DNA of 64,000 bases from assembly GCA_963693035.2 (NCBI GenBank), contig CAXMMQ010000010.1:186001-250000 (forward strand). Direction: 5' to 3'. The DNA comes from Lichenicoccus sp963693035 (GTDB taxonomy: Bacteria; Pseudomonadota; Alphaproteobacteria; Acetobacterales; Acetobacteraceae). Below the pieces are notes generated by a model, which was given only the letters and a program-made list of their open reading frames with translations, searched no databases and was not told the origin of the DNA. Of this stretch, positions 25,326-36,936 are shown in pieces. The translations under genes and the position numbers were made by a program. How positions within the stretch are numbered: position 1 is the stretch's first letter; every line of letters starts with the position of its first letter.

Positions 25326-25339
25326 CTTAGGGCTGCAGC

Positions 25340-26974
25340 CTACACGATCTCCGCCAGCCGCTCGAACAGCCGCGCCACCGCTTCCGCACCCGGATCGGTG
25401 ACACCGTCGAGATTGGCCTGTGGCACATAGGCCGCACGCCCGGCGCGCGCGATCATCGCCTGTGTTGCCCGGGCACCCTGCCGCGCCGCGGCGGCAGCAT
25501 CCTGCATCGTGCCTGAGCCGCGCAACGCCAGCAGCGCCGGCTCGAGCGCGTCGATCAGCGTCCTGTCTCCGACATCGGCGCCGCCGTTTCGCTTCATTCC
25601 GACGAGGCCCGCCTCGAACGCGGCGGTCCAGTCCAGGTCGGCTGCCAGCGCGTTGCCGGCCGCGGTGAACAAGGTCCCCATCAGCACGCCGCTCGACCCG
25701 CCGGCACGCCGTTGCAGCAATGCACCGATGCGTCGGAGCAGGGCGGCACCATCCGCATAGGGCAGGTCGTCCAGGTGCCGGCGGACGCTGTCGGCCGCCT
25801 GGGCGAAGGTGGTCCCTGTATCGCCGTCTCCGACCCGCGCATCCAGCGCGTTGAGGTCGCTCTCGATCGAGGCGAACACCGCGCAGCCTGCCGCGACCAG
25901 CGCCCGCACCGCCGGCGCGCTCGACGGCGCCGGCACCTGAGCCTCCAGGCCGGCCGGAACCGGCATCAGGACGGCCGCGCCGCCTGAGCGCGCCTGCTGC
26001 CAGCCGATCGGGGCCGCCGGGGCCAGCAGCAGCGCCTCGCGCGCCGCATCCAGTTCCAGCAGGGAGATCGAGAAGCCGGTCATGTCCAGCGAGGTCATGA
26101 ACGAGCCCGGCCCGATCACCTGCGCCAGCTCGGGCGCTGGCACCGTCCGGCGCACGCTGCCCATCAGGATCGCCATCTCGAGGGGCGGCGTACTGCCCAG
26201 ATTGTTGAGCAGCAGGGCATGGCGGGCGCCCGGCCGGTGTCCGCGTGACCGCAGCCGCTCGAAGGCCCGGGCGACCAGCCTGTCGGCGCTGTCCATCGGG
26301 ATCAGCGCGGCGCCCGGCTCGCCATGGATGCCGAGGCCGATTTCCGCGTCGCGTGCGCCGAGCCGGGTCGATGGCTCCGAGCCGGGCGGCGTGCAGACCG
26401 ACAGCGAGAGCCCGATCGACCGCACGTGCAAAGCCGCATCGCGTGCCACCGCCGCCACCGCCTCGAGCGGCTGGCCGGCCTCCGCCGCGGCACCCGCCAG
26501 CTTGTGCACGAAAAGCGTTCCGGCCAGCCCGCGTGCGCCGACGTCTTCCGCCAGTGCCACGTCGTCGGCAACGATGACCATCTCGACGGCGTGTCCCGCA
26601 GCGCGCGCCTGCTCGGCAGCGAGGCCGAAATTCAGCCGGTCGCCGGTATAGTTCTTCACGATCAGCAGGCAGCCGGCCGGACCCGTCACCGCCAGGATGG
26701 CGGCCAGCACCGCATCCACGCTCGGGGAGGCGAAGATGTCGCCGCACACGGCGGCGGTCAGCATGCCCTGGCCCACGAAGCCGGCATGCGCGGGTTCATG
26801 GCCGGACCCGCCACCGGACACCAGCGCGACGCCGTTCCGCCGCCAGTCCTGCCGCAGCACGACGTTGATGTCGGGGTCGTCGAGGCGGCAGAGCAGGCCT
26901 CCCGCCGATCCGGCCAGCAGCCCATCGATGGCGTCTCGGACGACCGTCGCACGGTCGTTGATGAAGCGTTTCAT
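25340..26974 (-). CDS. Dihydroxyacetone kinase, DhaK-DhaL single chain (ATP type)
   Basis: A 544-residue ATP-dependent kinase that phosphorylates dihydroxyacetone or related C3-C4 ketoses. The K domain has VSGGGSGHEPAHAGFVGQGM near residue 50 and the covalent substrate His in EIGLGIHGEPGAAL. The L domain starts near 350, with the Mg/ATP loop DARVGDGDTGTTFAQ and GGSSGVLMGTLFTAAG. Both halves on one chain mean no PTS phosphoryl donor (DhaM) is needed. Start set at MKRFINDRA, after a GAGCGGG. It converges with the dehydrogenase gene, with 14 bases between them. Confidence 0.9.
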   Translation of the reverse strand: MKRFINDRATVVRDAIDGLLAGSAGGLLCRLDDPDINVVLRQDWRRNGVALVSGGGSGHEPAHAGFVGQGMLTAAVCGDIFASPSVDAVLAAILAVTGPAGCLLIVKNYTGDRLNFGLAAEQARAAGHAVEMVIVADDVALAEDVGARGLAGTLFVHKLAGAAAEAGQPLEAVAAVARDAALHVRSIGLSLSVCTPPGSEPSTRLGARDAEIGLGIHGEPGAALIPMDSADRLVARAFERLRSRGHRPGARHALLLNNLGSTPPLEMAILMGSVRRTVPAPELAQVIGPGSFMTSLDMTGFSISLLELDAAREALLLAPAAPIGWQQARSGGAAVLMPVPAGLEAQVPAPSSAPAVRALVAAGCAVFASIESDLNALDARVGDGDTGTTFAQAADSVRRHLDDLPYADGAALLRRIGALLQRRAGGSSGVLMGTLFTAAGNALAADLDWTAAFEAGLVGMKRNGGADVGDRTLIDALEPALLALRGSGTMQDAAAAARQGARATQAMIARAGRAAYVPQANLDGVTDPGAEAVARLFERLAEIV

Positions 26975-27096
26975 GACCCGCTCACGCCGCCCCTGGCGGA
27001 CGAGGCCGCTGCCTTCTGCTGGGCCTTGGACTTCGCTGGCATGATCCGACGCTCCATGCTGTTCCTGGAACATCACGCAGCAGCACCGGTACCAGT

Positions 27097-27191
27097 TTTT
27101 TCAGCTGCCCAGGGCTTTTTCAGATGCCCAGGGCTTTTTCAGGTGCCCAGGGCTTTTTCAGGTGCTCAGGGCTTTTTCAGGTGCTCAGGGC
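27097..27191. repeat. Five tandem 19-bp repeats at the recO 3' end
   Basis: Units at 27097, 27116, 27135, 27154 and 27173 have the pattern TTTTTCAGNTGCYCAGGGC. The last unit carries the recO stop codon, and the others fill part of the 202-bp gap to the dihydroxyacetone kinase gene. Copies with GCCCAGGGC form a tiny self-complementary core followed by T5 on the plus strand. No spacers separate the units, so this is a simple tandem array. Confidence 0.95.
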
Positions 27192-27920
27192 CTCGATGAT
27201 TTCCTGCAGTCGCGTGCGAGCCGCTGGCACCGGCTGGTGCCGGGCGCCGAACGCGTCGCGCGCCAGGAAATGCCCGGTCAGACGTAGCCCGTCGCACCAC
27301 GAGGCCGGATCACCCGGCTCCTGATCCTCGATCAGCAGCCGCGGCAAGGGCAGCAGGCGATCCCGCCACTCGCCTGCGCCGGCCTCGGAGACGCCGCGGC
27401 CGCTGCGTGGCGAAACGAACTTCAGGTCGGCCGCCTCGCCCGTCACCGCGCAGGCGGACAGGTCGAGGCCGTAGCCGAGATCGGCGAGCAGTACCGCCTC
27501 CCAGCGGATCAGCGCCGCCGGCCCATCGCGGGCGGCGTCGTCGGGATCCAGGCTGAGCAGGGTCAGCAGACCGACCAGACCGTCGAACACACGCGGATGC
27601 GGTTCGCGCTCCGGCAGGGCGCCGTCGGCCACCGCGCAACAGGCCGACAGCAGCGCCAGCGGCAGGCGATGCTGGAGGATGCGCGCTGCCGACGGATGTA
27701 CCAGTTCGGCGGTGAGGTTGCCGAGCTGCTCGGGCAGCCGGGCGAACCAGCGCGCCGATATGAGGTTGCCGGCCTGCCAGAGTGCCGCGTTCTTGCGCGA
27801 GGCACCGCCGCGAACGAGTCCGCGATAGGCGCCATGTTCGCCGGTCAGGACATGCGCCACGACGGCGCTTTCGCCATAGGGCGCTGCAGAAAGCACAAGG
27901 GCGGAAGCTTCCCACTCCAT
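27177..27920 (-). CDS. recO: DNA repair protein RecO
   Basis: A 247-residue recombination mediator that helps RecR load RecA on SSB-coated DNA. The N-terminal OB fold reads MEWEASALVLSAAPYGESAV and GEHGAYRGLVRGGASRK. The helical C-terminal part contains LIRWEAVLLADLGYGLDLSACAV, where the single Cys of the usual zinc-ribbon region remains but the other cysteines are missing, as is common in alphaproteobacterial RecO. The coding end lies inside the first copy of a 19-bp tandem array, so the last few residues (ALST) are repeat-derived. Probably transcribed with the tsf/rpsB genes upstream. Confidence 0.88.
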   Translation of the reverse strand: MEWEASALVLSAAPYGESAVVAHVLTGEHGAYRGLVRGGASRKNAALWQAGNLISARWFARLPEQLGNLTAELVHPSAARILQHRLPLALLSACCAVADGALPEREPHPRVFDGLVGLLTLLSLDPDDAARDGPAALIRWEAVLLADLGYGLDLSACAVTGEAADLKFVSPRSGRGVSEAGAGEWRDRLLPLPRLLIEDQEPGDPASWCDGLRLTGHFLARDAFGARHQPVPAARTRLQEIIEALST

Positions 27921-27959
27921 GGATGCCCCCGCCTTTTGCCCAAATGAACTCCTGCCTGA

Positions 27960-28886
27960 TCAGGCCGGGTCAGGATCCTTCTTCACGCCTGACGCCGCAG
28001 CGACCTCGGCGGCGAAGTCGCTGCTCTCCTTTTCGATGCCCTCGCCGAGCTTGAAGCGGTCGAACGCCGCCAGTCTGGCGCCGGCCTTCTGCACCACCGC
28101 CTTCACCCGGCTCTCGCCGTCATGCACCCAGACCTGCTCGAGCAGCACGACCTCCTCGTAGAACTTGCGCAGCTGGCCATCGACCATCTTCTCGATGATC
28201 GCGTCGGGCTTGCCGGTGGCACGCGCCTTTTCCGTCAGCACCGCGCGCTCACGCTCCAGCGCCGCCGGATCGACGGCATCGACGTCGAGCGCGCTCGGGC
28301 TGGTCGCCGCGACATGCATGCCGATCTGGCGGCCGAGCAGCTCGAGCGCATCGCTCTCGCTCGGCGCCTCGATCGCCGCCAGCACGCCGATCTTGCCCAG
28401 GCCCGGACGCAGCGCGCCATGCACATAGGTCGCGACCACGCCAGACGGCACACGCAGAACGCGCGCGCGGCGCAGCGACATGTTCTCGCCGATGGTCGCG
28501 ATCAGGTGGGTGATCTCGTCGGCGACGCTGCGCCCGGTCGGCAGCAAGGCGGTCTTGATCGCCTCGAGATCGTCGCCGATCTGCAGCGCGATCTGCGCCA
28601 CGCTCTCGACAAACGATTGGAAGCTCTCGTTGCGCGCCACGAAGTCGGTCTCGGCATTGACCTCGACCATGGCAGCGATGCGCGGACCGGAGGCAACGCC
28701 AACCAGCCCTTCGGCGGCGACCCGCCCGAATTTCTTGGCGGCGGCGGCCAGGCCCTTCTTGCGCAGCCAGTCGCTGGCCTGCTCGACGTCGCCGCCGGTC
28801 TCGTTCAGCGCCTTCTTGCAGTCCATCATGCCCGCGCCGGTCTTCTCGCGCAGGTCCTTCACCAGGGCAGCGGTGATCTCGGCCAT
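27960..28886 (-). CDS. tsf: Elongation factor Ts
   Basis: A 308-residue guanine-nucleotide exchange factor for EF-Tu. The N-terminal UBA-like domain (ITAALVKDLREKTGAGMMDC) and the EF-Tu contact motif VNAETDFVARNESF near residue 78 are textbook, and the core ends with GKIGVLAAIEA-type repeats. There is a strong GAGGAGAGAGG ribosome site. The gene follows rpsB by 118 bp in the usual rpsB-tsf order; that gap carries a 10-bp-stem hairpin. A short acidic tail ends in VKKDPDPA. Confidence 0.96.
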   Translation of the reverse strand: MAEITAALVKDLREKTGAGMMDCKKALNETGGDVEQASDWLRKKGLAAAAKKFGRVAAEGLVGVASGPRIAAMVEVNAETDFVARNESFQSFVESVAQIALQIGDDLEAIKTALLPTGRSVADEITHLIATIGENMSLRRARVLRVPSGVVATYVHGALRPGLGKIGVLAAIEAPSESDALELLGRQIGMHVAATSPSALDVDAVDPAALERERAVLTEKARATGKPDAIIEKMVDGQLRKFYEEVVLLEQVWVHDGESRVKAVVQKAGARLAAFDRFKLGEGIEKESSDFAAEVAAASGVKKDPDPA

Positions 28887-28907
28887 CGGCCTCTCTCCTC
28901 AAGCACG

Positions 28908-28943
28908 GATCACGCCCTGCCGACGAACCGGCCGGGCGTGATC
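28908..28943. promoter_or_regulatory. Hairpin in the rpsB-tsf spacer
   Basis: GATCACGCCC and GGGCGTGATC form a perfect 10-bp stem around a 16-base middle, starting 22 bases upstream of the tsf ATG. There is no T-run, so it is not a standard terminator. It could tune the ratio of S2 to EF-Ts or stabilise a processed end. Many bacteria have a partial terminator or attenuator here. Confidence 0.5.
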
Positions 28944-29004
28944 ACGGCTTCGACAAATTCAACCGGAACGCGCGATCGCGTCCCGGCGCTGGTTCAGGTC
29001 CGGC

Positions 29005-29874
29005 TCACTCCGCCGGAGCGGCGTGGGCCTCGGCGACCGGAACCTCGGCGGCATGGATCCCGGACGCCGGGGCTGAAGCATCACCCTGGCCGGGCACGTC
29101 ACCCTGCAGCTCTGCGGCCGAGACCTCGGGCGCCATCTCGATCGGCAGCTCCTCGGCAGCACCGTAATCCTGGCCCGACGCGCCAAGCTCGGCGCTGATG
29201 CCGTCCAGCACCGCGGAGGCGATCAGGTCGCAATACATGGTGATGGCGCGGATCGCATCGTCGTTGCCCGGGATCGGGTAGGTCACGCCGACCGGATCCG
29301 AGTTGCTGTCGAGCACCGCGATCACCGGGATGCCGAGCTTGGTGGCTTCCTCGACCGCCAACTTCTCCTTGTTGGTGTCGATGATGAACAGGATGTCCGG
29401 CAGGCCGCCCATCTCCTTGATGCCGCCCAGCGAGCGCTCCAGCTTCTCCTGGTCGCGGGTGATCTCCAGGATCTCCTTCTTGGTAAGGCCCTGGGTGTCG
29501 CCAGAGAGCATCTCCTCGATCTGGCGCAAGCGCTTGATCGAGCCGGTGATGGTCTTCCAGTTGGTCAGCATGCCACCGAGCCAGCGATGGTTGACGTAAT
29601 ACTGGCCGCAGCGCTTGGCCGCATCCGCCACATGCTCCGAGGCGGCACGCTTGGTGCCGACGAACAGCACGCGTCCGCCATTGGCGACCGTGTCACGCAC
29701 CGCGCGCAGCGCGCGATCCAGCATCGGCACGGTCTGCTGCAGGTCGATGATGTGGACCTGGTTGCGGATGCCGAACAGGTACGGCGCCATCCGGGGGTTC
29801 CAGCGGCGGGTGTGGTGGCCGAAATGGACACCGGCTTCGAGAAGCTGACGGAGCGTATAGTCGGGCATCGCCAT
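29005..29874 (-). CDS. rpsB: 30S ribosomal protein S2
   Basis: A 289-residue small-subunit protein. It has the S2 signatures TLRQLLEAGVHFGHHTRRWN, LFVGTKRAA, VNHRWLGGMLTNW, PDILFIIDTNKEKLAVEEA and IPVIAVLDSNSDPVGVTYPI. After about residue 235 it carries an acidic, Ala-rich extension that the shorter S2 of other phyla lacks. Two in-frame ATGs exist; the outer one (29874, MAMPDYT) is chosen because GGAAAGGA lies seven bases upstream. It heads the rpsB-tsf-recO direction and is divergent from the FAH-family gene. Confidence 0.97.
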   Translation of the reverse strand: MAMPDYTLRQLLEAGVHFGHHTRRWNPRMAPYLFGIRNQVHIIDLQQTVPMLDRALRAVRDTVANGGRVLFVGTKRAASEHVADAAKRCGQYYVNHRWLGGMLTNWKTITGSIKRLRQIEEMLSGDTQGLTKKEILEITRDQEKLERSLGGIKEMGGLPDILFIIDTNKEKLAVEEATKLGIPVIAVLDSNSDPVGVTYPIPGNDDAIRAITMYCDLIASAVLDGISAELGASGQDYGAAEELPIEMAPEVSAAELQGDVPGQGDASAPASGIHAAEVPVAEAHAAPAE

Positions 29875-30070
29875 CGGCGTGTCCTTTCCTTCTGGTTGTG
29901 CCTCCGCGGGGCTATTGTCCATCCGGACACCAGAGCCGCCCCGCGTGCGAATTTTCCGACGGGCCATGCCTTGGGGCACAGCCTCGCGGACGGCGCCATA
30001 TGGCCGGGTTATGCGCCGAAAGCAAGCGCTGGGGAGGTGCGGGCCAAAGCCGATCTGATATGCTCCGGGC

Positions 30071-30766
30071 ATGAGCCAGACCACCGTGATCCCGGTCCCG
30101 CCCGCCATCCTGCTGCCGACCACGATCGGCGCCGCTTTTCCGGTGCGCCGGGTCTATTGCGTCGGCCGGAACTACGCCGAGCATGCGCGCGAGATGGGGG
30201 CCGACCCCGACCGCGAGCCGCCATTCTTCTTCAGCAAGCCGTCCGACGCGCTGCTGGCGGGCGGTGCGGACATGCCCTACCCGCCCGGCACCGACGAGTT
30301 GCACCACGAGATCGAGCTGGTGGCGGCCTTGCGTTCCGGCGGCAGCGACATCGCCGTGGAGGACGCGCTGGACCATGTGTGGGGCTACGGCGTCGGCCTC
30401 GACATGACCCGTCGCGACATCCAGGCGACTGCCAAGAAGCAGGGCCGCCCCTGGGACATGGCCAAGGGGTTCGACCACTCGGCCCCGATCGGGCTGCTGG
30501 TGCCGGCGGCGGATGTCGGGGAGGCCGGGCGCGGGGCGATCACGCTGCGGGTGAATGGCGTCATCCGCCAGCAGGGCGACATCGGCGACATGATCTGGCC
30601 GCTCGCCGAGACCATCATGTTTCTCTCGCGCCTGGTGCGGCTGCAGGCGGGCGACCTGATTTTCACCGGTACGCCGGCGGGCGTCGGCCCGGTCCAACGC
30701 GGCGACCTGCTGGAAGGCCATGTGCATGGCATCGGTGACGTGAAGGTCCGGATCAGCGGTCTCTAG
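30071..30766 (+). CDS. Fumarylacetoacetate hydrolase-family protein
   Basis: A 231-residue FAH-fold enzyme. Metal ligands fit the family: HHEIELVAAL (two Glu) and GVGLDMTRRDIQ (Asp), after the YCVGRNYAEHAREMG N-terminal lid region; the end has LIFTGTPAGVGPVQRGDLL. Short FAH proteins of this type act as acylpyruvases, oxaloacetate decarboxylases/tautomerases or in aromatic catabolism. The local context (rpsB divergent, a broken photolyase downstream) does not tell which. The 196-bp gap to rpsB is a shared divergent control region. Confidence 0.9.
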   Translation: MSQTTVIPVPPAILLPTTIGAAFPVRRVYCVGRNYAEHAREMGADPDREPPFFFSKPSDALLAGGADMPYPPGTDELHHEIELVAALRSGGSDIAVEDALDHVWGYGVGLDMTRRDIQATAKKQGRPWDMAKGFDHSAPIGLLVPAADVGEAGRGAITLRVNGVIRQQGDIGDMIWPLAETIMFLSRLVRLQAGDLIFTGTPAGVGPVQRGDLLEGHVHGIGDVKVRISGL

Positions 30767-30797
30767 GGCCGGAACGCCGCCGCATGGACGACCTCAC

Positions 30798-31949
30798 CTA
30801 GCCGAGGGACATCGTGCGCATGATCTCCGGGATCGCGGTCTTCACCTGGAAATAGCCGCGTGTCGCGTGGGGCCAGGTCAACTCGTCCCATCCCCGACGC
30901 ACCCGCAGGCAGCCCGGTGGCAGGGCATTGGCGGATGGCCCGACCGGTGTCCAGGCGGTGACGACCGGCAGCCCGTCCTCCCACCCAGGCGCCGTCACTG
31001 CCGCGCCGCAGCCGAAATGCTGTCCGGCCCGCGCCAGCGCATCCGCCATGGCCTCCCGGTCGGCTTGCCGCACCTGTTCGGAGGCATCGGGTGCATGCGC
31101 GACCAGTCCGCCGACGCGTACGACCCGAGCCCGGCCCAGCTTCAGGCTCTCCGGGTGCAGGTCGTCCAGGTGCAGAAGCAGTGCGACGTCTCCGGCCGGC
31201 GCGGGATCTGCGGGCCGCAGCCTTGCCAGGGTGGGCGGGTCGATTTCCTGCAAGGGCTCGGGCTTCTCGTTCAGGTCCCTCGGCGAGAACCGGCCGTCGG
31301 TGTAGCGCCGGATGTTCTCCGCTCGGGCGGCGTAGGCCTTGCCGCGGGTATGCAGCCCGGCCACTCAGCGCCAGGACAGGGTATTGCTGGCCGGATCCCC
31401 GTCCAGCAGATGTCGCAGGAAGAAGTCGGCACCGAGCACCCACGGCAGGCGAAGGGTGAACACCCAGATCGATGCGAACCACATCCGCGCATGGTTGTGC
31501 AGCCAGCCGTTGTCCACGAGTTCGCGGGCCCAGTCGTCGAAACCGTCGATCCCGGTGTTACCCGCGACCGCGTTCTCGAAGCCCCGCCGCAGGCCGGCAT
31601 TCGCGGCGATGCGCTCGCGTTCGGCCCCCACTGCCTCCATGTAGCGGGTCCAGGCCGACGGGTGGGTTTCCAGGTGGCCCTTGAAGTAGGACCGCCAGAA
31701 GACTTCCTCGACGAATTTCCCCGCCTTCCCGGGACCGTGAGCCGCCAGGGCAGCCCCGGCTACCTCCTCCTCGAGAAGCAGCCGGCGGCGCAGGTATGGC
31801 GACAGGACGGCCGTGGTGGCCGTCCCCTTCGGTCCCAGGTCGGTATTCCGATGCGCCGCGTAGGCATCGCCCAAGCGAGGCACGACTGCCACCAGATGAT
31901 CAAGTGCCGCGTTTCGGGTGAGGACGGGTTTGAAGGTCATCGCCCCCAT
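30798..31949 (-). pseudogene. Cryptochrome/photolyase-like FAD-binding protein, interrupted by TGA
   Basis: One continuous frame of 384 codons, broken by TGA at codon 195 (31365-31367). The first part (KFVEEVFWRSYFKGHLETHP, GFDDWARELVDNGWLHNHAR, FASIWVFTLRLPWVLGADFF, LLDGDPASNTLSWR) and the part after the stop (VAGLHTRGKAYAARAENIRR) together make the FAD-binding helical domain of photolyase-like proteins. In the family the interrupted position is Trp, in SWRWVAGLQ-type sequence, so TGG to TGA is the simplest event. There is no photolyase antenna domain, as in other FAD-binding-domain-only members. GAGGA lies eight bases before ATG 31949. A GTG immediately after the TGA might restart translation of the second half. 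Confidence 0.75.
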
Positions 31950-32126
31950 ATGGGAGATCCTCAGCGCGATGGCACGTAATCGACCGACGACCGTCTCCCC
32001 GCCCGGACGTCTCGGAGCGGCACTTGCCGGGCGAGTTGCTCGTCGACCGATCGCTGTCGACACGACCTGTGCAGAACGCGACGATCCCTCAAGCCAACGC
32101 AACCACAACCTCGAAAACTCGCAGCG

Positions 32127-32474
32127 ATGACCTCGATCGACCGTGGCACGAACCTACCGCTGCTGTCAGGGACCGAGGGAACGTCGCGCGAGTTGCTGTT
32201 GTCGCGCTGGCTCGCGCTGACGCGGCACACCCTGCCGGAGATGGCCGGCGAGCAAGACTGGCCGATCCGTTTCGACCATTGCTTCATGCGGGTGTGCCTG
32301 GATACGGCATTGGGTCGGCGGTGGGATACGGTGGTGCGGCGTCCGGCAATCCGGCACATGACGGAGGCAGAGCTAGCCCGCGCCGTGGCCGTGGCGGAAC
32401 TGGTGGTGCGGGATCCGGGCCGCCTGCCGGAGTTGAATGCGCAAAGCCTGACGATGCGGGGACTGCGGAGCTGA
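32127..32474 (+). CDS. Small conserved protein of unknown function
   Basis: A 115-residue soluble protein. The most distinctive stretch is WPIRFDHCFMRVCLDTALGR, then WDTVVRRPAIRHMTEAELAR and the end PELNAQSLTMRGL. I have the impression that similar small proteins in alphaproteobacteria are sometimes labelled acetyltransferase-related, but I see no acetyl-CoA-binding motif, so I make no functional call. It is divergent from the broken photolyase gene and converges on the alpha/beta hydrolase. The ribosome site is weak. Confidence 0.65.
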   Translation: MTSIDRGTNLPLLSGTEGTSRELLLSRWLALTRHTLPEMAGEQDWPIRFDHCFMRVCLDTALGRRWDTVVRRPAIRHMTEAELARAVAVAELVVRDPGRLPELNAQSLTMRGLRS

Positions 32475-32559
32475 CAAACGGCTGGTCCTGCCCGCAAGCT
32501 GGATGGCAGACCGGACGCCGTTGCGGATGCTGGCGGCGTCGACCGGGGAACCCCGTCGA

Positions 32560-33453
32560 TCAGACGATCCTCTGGCGGAGTGCAAGGACGGCATCCGCGA
32601 ATTCCCGCGGCGCCTCCTGCGGAAGGTTATGGCCGATCCCGGGCAGGACCTGGTGCCGGACGCCTTGCGGGAAATGTATGACATAGCTCTCATGGGGCTG
32701 CGGTGGATCGACTCCGTCGTTGCCGCCAAGCAGCACCGATGCAGGAACGGTGATCGCCGGCTGCACCGCCAGCCGCTGTTCCAGGTCCTCGAGGTCAGGA
32801 TCACCCGAGACCTCGCCGATCCGGTAGCGGTAGGAGTGGATCACGACCGCGGCGAAGTCCGGGTTGTCGAAGCTTGCAGCCGTTCGCTCGAACATCGCCT
32901 CGCTGTAGTCCCACGCCGGCGACCACTGACGCCACAGGAACCGGCTGAGCCCCCGCCGGTCCTCGACGAGTGCCGAACGGCCGCGTTCCGAGTTCAGGTA
33001 GAACCAGTACCAGTGCCGGCTTTCGCGATCCAGCGCTTCCGGCCGATGCGCAATGCGGACGTTGTGCATGTTGTATGGCGCGCCGCAGCTCAGCAGGCCG
33101 CGCACGCGCTCGGGCCACAAAGCCGAGACGATGCACGCTGCCCGGCCGCCCCAGTCATAGCCCGCCAGCATGGCGCTCGGCAGGTCGAGCGCGTCCATCA
33201 GGGCCTTCAGGTCCGCACCCAGCGCCGCCTGCTGACCGGACCGCATGGTGTCGTCGCTCAGGAAGCGGGTCGGCCCGTAGCCGCGCAGGAACGGCACGAC
33301 GCAGCGCTTCCCGGCAGCCGCCAGCATCGCGGCCACTTCGTCATAGGCATGCGCGTCGTAGGGGAAGCCGTGCAGCAGGATGACCGGCTCTCCATCCGCC
33401 GGACCGGTCTCGAAATACGCGACGTCGAGCGCGCCTGCAGCAATCCGCTTCAC
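32560..33453 (-). CDS. Alpha/beta hydrolase, epoxide-hydrolase/dehalogenase-like
   Basis: A 297-residue alpha/beta-hydrolase fold enzyme. The oxyanion loop HGFPYD is followed by the nucleophile elbow AGYDWGGRAA, in which Asp rather than Ser is the nucleophile, as in epoxide hydrolases and haloalkane dehalogenases. LLGGNDGVDPP and GIGHNLPQEAP supply the acid and the catalytic His. A helical cap with FYLNSERGRSALVEDRRGLS lies between. Start set at GTG 33453, with GAGGAG about ten bases upstream; a GTG at 33483 would overlap dnaE more. It begins four bases after the dnaE stop, so it may be coupled to it. Confidence 0.85.
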   Translation of the reverse strand: MKRIAAGALDVAYFETGPADGEPVILLHGFPYDAHAYDEVAAMLAAAGKRCVVPFLRGYGPTRFLSDDTMRSGQQAALGADLKALMDALDLPSAMLAGYDWGGRAACIVSALWPERVRGLLSCGAPYNMHNVRIAHRPEALDRESRHWYWFYLNSERGRSALVEDRRGLSRFLWRQWSPAWDYSEAMFERTAASFDNPDFAAVVIHSYRYRIGEVSGDPDLEDLEQRLAVQPAITVPASVLLGGNDGVDPPQPHESYVIHFPQGVRHQVLPGIGHNLPQEAPREFADAVLALRQRIV

Positions 33454-33457
33454 TCGT

Positions 33458-36877
<3,420 letters not shown>

Positions 36878-36936
36878 GCGGCAACTGTAGCATCGCCACC
36901 GGCGCCCGGCCCACCGGCGCGTGCTAACCGGAAGCC

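Noticed and set aside
22818..26747. A 1309-codon open frame on the minus strand opposite the MFS, dehydrogenase and part of the kinase region
   Set aside because: It is a by-product of GC-rich codon bias: no family motifs, extreme Arg/Gly/His content, and it covers well-recognised genes on both strands.
27097..27191. CRISPR array
   Set aside because: The 19-bp units are contiguous with no spacers and no cas genes nearby.
31365..31367. Selenocysteine or programmed read-through at the in-frame TGA
   Set aside because: The family position is tryptophan and not cysteine, and no stable hairpin of selenocysteine type is obvious after the codon.
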